From: Phoronis ovalis
Taxonomy: Eukaryota > Phoronida > Phoronidae
Length of the DNA: 25,199 nt
Assembly: GCA_028565635.1 (NCBI GenBank)
Contig: JAOXYB010059168.1
Span: 1-25,199, forward strand
Direction of reading: 5' to 3'
Part shown: piece by piece, positions 11,480-23,200 of the stretch
Layout of the letters: every line of letters starts with the position of its first letter
Position numbering within the stretch: the first letter of the stretch is position 1
Translations under genes and position numbers: made by a program
The notes under the pieces: model-generated
Seen by the model: the letters and a program-made list of their open reading frames with translations, nothing else
Database searches by the model: none
Told to the model about the DNA's origin: nothing

Positions 11480-13390
11480 TGAGTGATTATTATTTATGGG
11501 TAGAATTGATAAAAACGTTTATATTACCTGAACAAATTGACGTGTAATCTAGAAAGATGTCCCTTGTAGTTGCATTTATATTGCTATTTAATGCAACCGT
11601 TGTTTCCGTTGCAAGAGATCATTTTACTGAACATTTTCCAAATAAGCAATTTGCTATCGTGTAACAGGGATTATCCTTAATTGATATTGCTTAAACATTG
11701 CATAATGCATTTTATAGTGAAACAATTTTTTACCAGATTATATGAGGGAGGACCTGGTGTAATAACACACTGCCACATATAAGGCTGAGCTATACATAAT
11801 AAGAAGGGTACCCAGTAATCAAAGGTACTGACTGTTAATACGTTTTATAAGATTTCGTTATACATCATGTTAGGTCACATAAAGCTTAAGCTACCTGTAA
11901 ATGTGCTATGCCTCTTACTGGATGTAGTCTTCTTTCCGAAACACATAGTATATTTACTCCTTCCCGATATCCGCAGACCACCAAATGCTAAGAACGACCG
12001 TATGAATTCCAGTTGCTACCAGAGTTCCGTCTTTTTTCCTCAAATGCGCAATACAATGAAATATGTATTTAAAAGTATTAAAGCAATGATGTTTAATTTC
12101 TGATATGAATGGTGGTATTTGAGGACAGACAATAACATTTATATTCTCTATTCACGTCGGGAATCACGTAAGAAAGAAACAATAGTAATATTTTAATATC
12201 CCGTTTAATCTATTTGTAAGGTTTCGTTGTCCTATAGCTTATACGTAAGTCGTTTCCCTTGAAGCGTTTTTGTCATAAATAAATAAACATTATATCTTTT
12301 CATTGGACAATTAAAGCAAGCATCTCCCACGATTATCCTATCACGATAATAGTGTGCCAACAATTAATTGTTTTATAACCGGATTATACAAATTTACGAA
12401 ATTAATTCGATGTTATGTAGGCGAACTACATAATCACGGTAAGTAAATATATGGTATTTCAAGAATGAAATAGTCACGTAAGCACACAATCGCCTCATAT
12501 AATGACTGGCTTGACAAGATAGGTTTTATCCAGACACAAATGACGGTATCATAACTACCAACATACCTTCATGCAACTAGGACCATTACAATTATTATCC
12601 GGAATTATGGACGACATAAGACCCTCTGGTGGTCTTACTGCAAGTCACGAGCATGAAAATCGCAAGCTTCTTGCCCAAAATAATTTCATCAATTTCAAGC
12701 AAAAAGGGCATTTAAGTTTTTTTTTCAATTGCACTTTCAAATAGCAAAGAGTAATGCACATGTACAGATGAAATGTTCCTGCTAGCAATACAGTGATTAA
12801 TATTTGACTAGCTTTTTCTGTCACTTAAGAAATTGTCATTTACCCTTTTAATTTGTTTGATGCACTAATGTGTAGACAATTAAAATCGGCTTAACTACAT
12901 GGTTCCAGTTAAATTGTGATGTATTTGGATTTTATTCAGTAAACATTAAGTTGAACAAAGATTATGTAGATATTCCACATTTAACCCCTGTGCACAAGTA
13001 ATGTATAAATTATTAAAATTTTATGTATACATCTTTGGGGGTTATACAGTATAAAGCTATCAAAAGCTTGGAACATCTAATTCAAAATATTTCTGTTGCC
13101 CGTCTTTTTTGACATTTGGTATAAGGACATATTTGATTTTCCCATCCACTTCTGTAGTAATTTCATGTAACTTACATCATTATAAAAATTTCCCAAACAT
13201 TGGGCGAAGAAAATGACCTGTTAAGAACTGAAGATTATTATGTATCCTACTCCCAGTTAATTTTTTGTGCAGGCATGACAACCAAACTTTTTTGCTATTC
13301 CATTATGTAGACTACCCCCGGAAAAAGCAAGCACACAACTGACAAAATTCATAGCTTTGCCCTAGCTCAAATAATCCCATCAAGTTTTGG
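11480..13390. other. Non-coding, no gene recognised
   Basis: The only long open frame is 11867-12103 plus, with no recognisable domain. Small hairpins occur, for example TTATGTAG/CTACATAA at 12413-12433. A loose inverted pair, TAACCCC at 12982-12988 with GGGGTTA at 13038-13044, encloses ATGTATA/TATACAT. Confidence 0.45.
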
Positions 13391-14165
13391 TTTATTTTAC
13401 TTAAAAAGCAAATATTAGTTTCAATCTCTTGCCCAGTGATTTCCCTTTCAAACAAAAACAAACAAAAAAACTTTGCGCCACCACTGTGGTTACATCAATT
13501 GTGACCTTATGCCATTTCTTCTTTGTGAGTAAAGCACAGTGAAATAAACAATATGCAAAATAAAGTTTACCACAGTTTATTGTAACCAAAATTTGTATGA
13601 ATGTACAGTGAATGCACAGTGGTAACATACCACATATTAATATACAAAACAAAAACAGGTCTACATTCAGCTGCACTATAGTTCTATAACTTTAGGCTGA
13701 CATGTAATTTACAATTGTACATGTAACTATATTTAGCAATAGCTTTGTCAAAAACAAACATACATTTAATTAAAAACGAGTTCATTTATCATTGAAACAA
13801 TTTAAATTTACCACAGAGGACAAAGAAATATCTTTCATACAATAAATTGCAGTTGAAAATAATTTGAATTCATATGGAGAATCCATAAACAGGATTTATC
13901 AAAAGTACTGGCACAAATATAGATGGATAAAGATGTACACAGTAAACACTTGGATCAGAGAAAATCATTTATTTTAAATACATTGATTGGCTAAAAGTAG
14001 ATGTGTTAACAGTTTTCTGCTAATCTGAAGGAATGCTTGAGCTCCAGATCTTGATTAGCACTGTTTTACTAGTTTTTTAAAACAAAATGACATCAAAAGT
14101 GCACAACATGATAGTATCCATTATTCATTCACTACTACCTCTATTCTATGTGAATTCACATCTCA
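13391..14165 (-). other. Probable mitofusin 3' UTR
   Basis: This follows the mitofusin stop on the minus strand. AATAAA polyadenylation signals (TTTATT on the plus strand) occur at 13968-13973, 13576-13581 and 13391-13396; I cannot tell which is used, and the interval is given out to the furthest. The open frame 13401-13676 minus lies here and is not supported as coding. Confidence 0.4.
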
Positions 14166-14238
14166 TTATTTTTCTGCTGGCTGTAGGAACTGTTCACTAA
14201 AAGCCTTCAGTTCATTATTTAGCCAGTTGGATTTGTTC
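14166..14238 (-). CDS. Mfn: Mitofusin exon 13 (last coding exon)
   Basis: It completes a Lys codon, then adds 23 residues from [13 protein letters not shown] to FLQPAEK and a TAA stop at 14168-14166 (followed at once by TGA). It matches the HR2 terminus of vertebrate mitofusins, NK..WL.SEL..F..Q(Y/F)L. The acceptor is TATTTCAG at 14240-14239. Confidence 0.92.
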
Positions 14239-17200
14239 CTGAAATAGGTACATGAAGTGCAAGTTAATAACAAAAATATTAAGTGCAAATAGTGAAACAT
14301 TTGTATCTATCATAAATCGTAACCAATTTTGCTGCATTGTACCCTAAAAAGGGTGTGGGTGGTTTCTACACTATTACCTCTTTCATTGAGAAGTCTGTTG
14401 AATATTTAATTCAGTAAGATAACATTTTATATATATTTCTCAGTATTAATCAGTTATAATAATACAAGTCTACATGTAAACACAGCTATATAAATAAACA
14501 CAACATAAACTTAAGCCTGGTAAAAATTAAAAAGTTGACCATGCAGCATTTTGTCATTCACAGAATCTCAGAATTTTCACATAACAAATGCTCCTTTTAC
14601 AGACTTGTTTCTGGTCTTGACCTGAAAACACTTCTTGTATAACAAAATTCCAGATTTTGTGGCTAGACTAATATACTGCAACTAAATACAAAATTATACG
14701 CAAAACTAAGGCATTAACATATACTTGGAAATTGTATTTATAAATAGGAGCTAAATCTATATACCAAACAAAAAAAACTAATAATGAAAACTACTCACTT
14801 GCACAGTTTAGCTCTACTCGTTATTTCCTCTAGTTTAGCCGTTTCTTGATCAAGACCTTTTATGTCAGCTTCTAGCTCAGACTTTGCCATGTCAACTTGG
14901 TGACTCAATCGAGCAAATGTTGAAGATAATTCTCTAAGTAATATAAAACAAAACGAATGTACTTATCATGTTAGAAATATTATCATGGTCAAATTTGACC
15001 CCGCAAATAACAAAGATTTCCTAGAACAAAATCAGTAAGTTGCCCCAACGATTTTTCAAAAAAAGAAAAGGAAAACAAAAACCCTAAAGAAGAATTTAGT
15101 AGCAAATTCCACTGTATTATTTATGTGTCTTGAGATCAGTTTTTTTATAACCAAACTTGACGATCAGCAATTACAGGAGTAAAGTATATGTGACAGCAAG
15201 CATAATGTGTTCTGATTATATGAAAGAGTAGGAATATCACTCAGGTCCTAGGGAGAACTGCTAGTCAATAAAAAGCAAGGTTTGGTGTGCCTAAGGACCA
15301 GCACAAAATAATCCAAAAAATGCCCAGACCAGAGTAAGTTATTTTAAACAGCTTTTACTGGCACTTACTGTTGCACTTGGTGACTGCAATTTGCACTAGT
15401 CAGATCTACAATAAGTTTAAGTTTGCTGCCTGCATATTCCACATACTGCCTCTTAAATGCCCGTTCTTTAGCCTTATTTGTCCAAGTTAATCTCTCATAG
15501 AGGTAGACAAGACCATAAATAGCACCACACACAGCTATGACACGCCAACCAGCCACTTTGGCTATCTGCAAGGAGACATTGCATATGATATGACAAAGGA
15601 TATCTATGCCAAAAGCAAGTACAGAATTTATAAAACTATACATTTAATGACTTGTCAAATTTTTGCCACACTTTAGTACTTGAATGAATATACTAAGGGC
15701 TGTTCCACTTTTAGTTGTAGAGAGGAGGAGGAAGGCACTTTAATTTCTAGATGACCCTACCACTTACAATATATTTAATATCATATTGCATACTCTTATA
15801 TGTACATGCATTGATTAAACTCACCACCAATATTTTCTTTTATTGAAGTGCCCCCCCCCCATCCCGCACAAATAAAAGCAGTACAGCCCCAACACAAAAC
15901 TACATTTTTCAATATTGCTCAGGCAACCTACAAACATAGTACTCATTTTATATACTAACATTTAAGCTTGCTTATAAAGGTAACAGGCTATAGTTGCTGC
16001 AGTTGATATCAAAATTTCCCTCAGTAATCTAAGTACTAGTTACCAGTATTTCAACAAATTGGTCCTGTTCATACGAACAAGATCAGCAACCATTTATTTA
16101 ACAAAATGAGCTTCAAGCAGCAACAAATCCAGCTGGTCTGCTTGCCACAAGCCAGTAACTCCCGGCACTGACAGTTCATTTTAAAGAATTTATCACAAAC
16201 TTGAGTGAACATGGGCTCAGTTTTCAACTTGCAGAGTTAAGCCGTTTTTGTTCATTGAGTTCACATCAATGTTCCCAGAGAAAAAGAATGGAAGTTTATA
16301 CTACTGACTACATACCACACCAGTAACAACAACTGTTCCAATGCTGGTAGAAGACATAAGAGAGGGAAATGCTCTCATTAGAGCAACAATCATCTCAGTG
16401 TTGTCTTCAGGGACTATTTCATTACTAGGAGTTTGTGGTGTCATGGGCACAGATCGAGGAATCTAAATGAAAGGAAACAACAAATTGGTTCTATTTTAAA
16501 AATTAAGTAAACCCTCAGTAATATATTATAATATCAGTACTTTTGAAAGTATACACATGACCTAGTTAAATGATGTTCATCAATTCCACCCAAATCAATT
16601 ATGAGCAAGAGCCCCTAGGTTTAACAGCACACCTAATAAATGTCAAGTCCACTAGAGGACAAAATAAGTGAAGCGTACAGCAAAACTTTAAATTAGTATT
16701 GCAAATGGACTGAGTAAACATTTATATCTCCACCCTGAAGGGTGTATATTACCTACTGGGTACATGCCGCCCTGAACAGTGCCAAATTCAACCTTTCCGG
16801 TATAAATATGGGTCACACAGTAAAATTATGTTTGGGAATTTTTTTTGTCTTTCTTGATTACTATTTAGTTTGCAATATACAAAACCAAATGGTAAAGCTA
16901 ATCTTCGATCCAAATTCTAAACTGATCAGGATTTTTGAGGTCAGGCAGCAGGTGTCAACACCAATCAAGACCAAGCACTACCTAAGATCCCCACCTGACT
17001 GGACAATTGGTAACATTCAAGGTAAACTGCAGTGGTTCAGATGAAAAGGCATGCGTAGGAGATAATATTAGTTACTTACAGCATCATTATATCCAATAAG
17101 AGCCACCTTAGCACCACGTTTTCCCAAAAAACGTTGGACTAATGAAGTAATGCCCAAAGAAAATCTAAATTCAATGTCTTCTTGAAAATCTGCACACAAA

Positions 17201-20200
17201 TTTCTACAGTCGAGCCTATAAGCCACTTCGAAATCTCTTCTTGGCATAACACCAACAGTTTGCTGCTTATTTTCATCTGGAAGTATTGCTGTTAATCTCT
17301 CTGCAAATACACAAGAAAAAGATATGAAATTATAAAAACAATATGTTAACATCTCTATCATTATGATCACCCTAACAGTTCAACAAAAAATTTATAAAAA
17401 ATATTTTTAAGTCTGCTGGTTCAATTATCCACTAATTTTACTATATAATAATTTTATAACCACAAAAGGAGTGCTAATTTTTAATAAATTATAGAGGTAA
17501 AACAATTTTATATTTGCTAACTCATGACAATACAATGTATTTACAATGTAATTAAATCTGGGATAAAACACAATTTTGTATCTTTTAAGTATTGCAAATG
17601 TTCAACTATAAAATCCTCTGTGGAACAAATGGATTCCAGCATCACCTAAATGTAACTTTAATTTTTTTGCTTGTAGACATGCATTTTTGTTCTTGGCAAT
17701 GAACTTCAAGATGGTTATCCTCAGCAATGATGACTGGCATTCGGATATTATTAGTTTCTTACCAGTCATTTCCTTTTCTGTGTCCTCTACACCTTGTAAT
17801 AAGGCTGCTGAACACCTAGCTTGCAGATTACGACCTAAACCTTGCTCCACATACAAATGCAACTCCTAGAAATCAACGCTAAACTAAAATTTCCGCAATT
17901 AAACTCAATGTTCATGCTACAACATGCAGGGCACACTAGACATAACTAAGTGTTTAGGCAAATGTACAATTAATACTATGCAAACTTTTTATTAGGGTTT
18001 AAATTTTGAGATATTTGTACCATAATGAAACTCATTCCTGCCAAAACGTTAGGTTGATAAATAAAGTGATGATATCATAACAAAACAGTTGAAGGTCTCA
18101 TTATCCTGCAGACTGCCTAAACGCTTATATATCTACTCCCAAAACAATCACACAATAGGGGTAATAATATATAGCAGTCCAAGGGAAAAGCATTCTCGAC
18201 CATAATATATCCTTGGTCAACTAGCCAAGAATGAATTCCATGTTATGCACCTTAACCAAAGAAAAACATGCAAAGTAAGTTTCCTGGACCAACTGAAACT
18301 AGTTACTACAATGATGAAAGCAAAAAAAACTCATGATCCTATCAGGCACTTGACTTATATACAGCAACACAGCAGTCAGGTATAAAATAAACGCATATCA
18401 GCAATCAGTGTAGCCCTATATATACACTCATAATAAAAAACAAAGGGATTTTCATATGCTGATGTGCATTTGATATTTGCTGCATGTGTCATGTACCTAT
18501 CATATCTTGAGCTATCGATTCCATGACTTTCTTTATAGACGGCGTAAGATGTGACATCAAATTTCGACATAGCCCATCCTCCACATAGTAATGAAGTTCC
18601 TGTATATGTATTCATGGTAAATTAAATGAATTCCTTCATTTACTAGCAAGGATTCAGGTTCATATTAGAACACATGAATTCCATTTCTTCATATCATTTA
18701 GATTTTTAAAACTGTGCTAGGACATCAATGTATATCGACATGTCAGATAGGTGACAAACCTTCACTATATAAGAAGTTAGTTTCACTGAGTATCAGCAAA
18801 TATAATTGAGGTTTATGTGAACAACATCTTTATTTTCATAAGCCAACTTTTCACAAATTTCTATTAACCCAAACTGCTGATGAACAACAAGAAAGTAACA
18901 GCTAGTATACAGAGCAGAGTAACTGTTAGATTACTAATAACCACTACTACTTGACACATACCTTTTTGTAAACAGCAAGCACAAGATAATCGGAATGGAA
19001 TGGCCTATCAAATTCGTCAACTAATATAGACAAACGACGGATTTCCTCATTTAAAGAACGAGACACCTAAAAATGACAAAAATATACATTTTACCAGTTG
19101 CCATTCACAAGCTACAAAAACAATCAATACTTAGATATGTTATAAACTCAAACAAATAAGAGATTTTGTTAATTTATATACAGGTCCAATCTTATTTACA
19201 CAACATTTAACCAAAACTTAGATATGGTAACTCAAACAACTAAGATATTTTGTATTTTATATACAGGTCCAATCTATTTTTACAGCTGGTCTTGTACTGC
19301 AGTTTTGGAGCATTATACAAGCTCATGAATAAAATTCTGTTTTTTTTGTGATGCCCCAACACCAGTATCATGCCATTTCATGAAACAGTTGGTCTTTCTA
19401 AAATATTTTAAATACCATCGAAAAATTGAGATACTGCACATAATTCAATATGCGTTATGAATGATTTTGTATGTAACAGTTTAGTAAAACAATGAGAAAA
19501 TGTGGATTAAATAAAACGCATTACCATAACATTATGACCTAGCGGGGGTATTCAGCAACTCTACAGGAAACCAAAGATACTAAAATGTCTCTAGACTGTT
19601 ATGGCACTGCACTAAACAGCATCGTGCCTGCATTAAGTACAATGTATCAAACCTATATTTTCAGCTGTTTTTATAGGATGTTTAATTCAATTATGATCAG
19701 TAGCAGAATCAGTAAAAGTCTACTGTTTCCTATATATAATCTGAAACTGTTTTAGGTTCATACTTTTTGTATGCCTTTCACTGTTCATTGTTACAGAAAT
19801 GGACAGAAGGAACACAAGAACCAACCTTTGTTTCAACTTGCTCAACCATTTGTTTAATTTTAACTTTGACTTCATCAGTTAGGATGTCCACCTGTCTTTC
19901 CATATAATCCAGCCTGTCACTAGTTTCTTGTCTGCTAGTTATACACTTATGTCTAAAAACACAATCACATATAAACTAGTTTGTTGCATACCTACCATCA
20001 AATTTATTCTCACAAGAAATATTGAATTTGGAAATCACTAAGCTTTACAAGCACTCATTAAAAAGCAATGCAGTAGTACATTTTACAGAGTTTGCTACTA
20101 AATTTATAACAAATGGTTCTTTGAGACTTGCCTTTTATCGAGCGAATTTGAATAAACCGTTTCCATATTATTCTGTAATTCTTCACAAATTGCCTTGCCA

Positions 20201-23200
20201 CGTTGCGTATGCTGTGCAAATTTAGTCTTAACAGCAGACTGACTAATGCATTCCTTAAAATAATCAAATTATTCCATTGCATCAAAATTCGAGAATAATC
20301 CTTTTTGCGTGGCTAAACATTACAAAATTCTTGAATTGTAATACTACACTGAAAAGGGACTTTATTGGAGTATCTCTTGAATACAAGCGACTAAATGAAC
20401 CTCACTGTACAAAATACCTTTTTAAACTGTAAAACAGACAAATCATTTCTTTGACAGAACAATTACAGTATGATTATACATGTACCTCAAACTTTCGTTC
20501 AAAACTGGCAAACTCAAATAATCTCGCTTGGAAACCTTCCTGCAAGGAGCCAGCTGAAATAAATGAGTATTGCACAAATTAAGGAAATTAAAAATAAACT
20601 AAATACCTGTTTTTGCTTTCTTCAAAGTAGTATGAAAATACCCTTATGCAAAAATTTGCCAAACTTTTTAACAGGTAAGGTTTGTTTTCAAGAGTTATTT
20701 CAATTGTTTTTCTTTTATTATTTGAGAACCTTAATGTAGTCATTCTGCTACCTTGTGGGAAGCAATTCTTGTATGCTTGTTAATTTTCAGGAACAACTCT
20801 CCTGTAAAGGGAGCTGAAAAAATATACATCAACATAGATAAAGAAGAAGGCCAAAACAATATTTTGTTTACATACTAGGTGTAGGAGTACCAGCATCCTG
20901 GTTTGTTCTTGAGACAAGTGCCTCACGGGCTGAGACAAAGAATATTCTATCTTCGGATTCTTGTTTTGTATTCACACGCAGTTCATTGGTAAGAAATGCG
21001 GTGTTTCTTTCTAAATGTTGCTGCCTTACCTAAAAAGAAATAAATAGTTCTTTAATAGTTGCTTTCTAACCATTCAGCCAGTGATCCTTTTTGAATAGTA
21101 GGGATTACTTTATTACGGAACTGTACGGCAATTTTGCTCATTTAATTAAGTTGAAAACAGTGACAAAAATACAAACTTTCCATTAAAATGCCTTTAACTG
21201 TGAATATCAGTGGCCACCTTACATATGGGTTACTTCAGTTCAAAAGAAACAAATATTTTGAAAGCTTACACAGAAGTGAATCATAAATGAAACAAATAAC
21301 CACTTCATACTCAGTTAGGCCAAATAAACGGCTGACAAAACTACACTTAAGTTGTGAATTGACTAATGATCATCAGATCCTGACTACTTACACTGACATT
21401 AGGGTTATGGTCTTCAATTCAATAGTGCCAAGTATAAGTGAATAAACAATTTGCAGTGCAATGATTCAAAGCATTGTAGCTGCCTTTTAAAAGGCCATGC
21501 AGTAATCACAATGTTTACCTCATCCATAGACTCTGGTTCCATAGCTGAGGCATCCCATCTATTATTAAGTATGAAGATGTTTGGTTTTGACAATCTGTCA
21601 TTCACTTTAAGAAAAAAATTCTTTTCCTAAAATATTTATTGAAATATATGGTCAAATACACATCAGCAGTGTTATAAAATTAGACAAAACTAAAAACTTA
21701 ATAGATGAAGTGTATAACCATCCAACAGTAAATTCACTTACATTTTGGTAAAACAGTAGAAACCCTCCCGGGAACAAAGTCTCCAACGGAAGTAATGTGT
21801 TACAAATATACGTTGTATAGGATGTCAGTTCTTAAGTACGACGCCCCTTTCTGGTATAATCGTACTTCAAACAAGACTGCGAGCTCCATATCAGATCCAT
21901 GTTGCCCAGACGCAAGCAATTTAGTACTGTGATTCGGCTCTTGCAAATATTTAGCACTTGGAAATATATCAAACCAAATAGTTCCTGCGGTGCTTTTTTT
22001 CAATATTGTTGACATCTAGGCTATCAGATGATCAAGTGCGTGCAGTGATTCAGTTGAGGCATAAGAGATTTTATTCGTGTTTGAAGACAGCAAGGAATGA
22101 AGACGTAAAAGGTAAATTGTCGTGCACAATGTTGTTTTATTCAAATTCTGTTAAAGTTAATTAGGTACGCTTGCAACCTTTTTGTAGGAAATTTATTCCT
22201 CTTTCCAACGATACCAATATTGTTTATTCGTTGCTTCTAAGTCCCCCAAGGTACCTAATTAACTATATTGGTTCGGTGAGTTTCAGTTTAGTCATTTTCT
22301 TGTGATTTTTGTCCTTGCTCACAAGTTAAGTTCTGTGAATGTGTTTGGTATTTTTTCCGATTGCCATGTTTGTCTGTGGCAATCTCAAGTTTCTTTTATT
22401 TTGCCAGAAAGCACAACAACTACAAAATATACCACTATTTCTTAATCTGTCAAAGCAAGCACTTGCTACTAGTTATTGACATCATAGTGCATGCTACCAC
22501 GTGCAGTTTTGCACATTTCAAAAGTAGTTCTTGGTGGCTGTTGAATCTTTACATTCAGTATATTAATACAAATAGATATTACACAGAATATTTTCATTGT
22601 CTTTGTTTTAGTTTTTAGTGTTGTCCTTTTCAGCCATAAAGATTTGTACCAGAAGTATTAAATTAGCAAACATTGTTTGGCAGAAAATGTATATTTTATT
22701 AAATTGTTTAATATAAAACTAATGCATTATTCAAACAAGACCGATGCTTTATTTTCGTTTTGCAGGCATTGAAACATTTTTGAAAATATCAAAGAAATGT
22801 TCCAAAAACAAGAAAAGGAAAAAACAGTCAATAAATATTATATTTATAACTCCCCCACGGTTTCATTTCGTGGAGTTGTACACAATAATTAATTTGCAAC
22901 AGCTAAATAAAGTGACTACTGTATTCAATGACTGGGGAAAATGTAAATTTTCTTGTACTGTAAATAAATTTTCTGATCAATGTATACCCTATGTGGTGTG
23001 GAAAAAGTTCCTTTGCAATTTTCTACGGCCAAGACAATTGTTATCAGTTGGCATGAGGTAATATTTATGTTAATAAATAACAACTAAATATTGTATCTGT
23101 TTTCTTTTTGGATTTGTAATACTTTAATTTATTGCCAACAATTCATCGAAGCAAATTGATTTACAGCTTACAAATATAATATTGTTACAATATTAACACT

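Noticed and set aside
15365-15643. Taking the whole frame from its ATG as the mitofusin exon
   Set aside because: The part upstream of the CTTGCAG acceptor (above 15565) is intron; similarity starts at IAKVAGW.
18376-18615. Minus-strand frame beginning [10 protein letters not shown]
   Set aside because: It is in a different frame from exon 8a; the real exon reads [10 protein letters not shown] from 18599.
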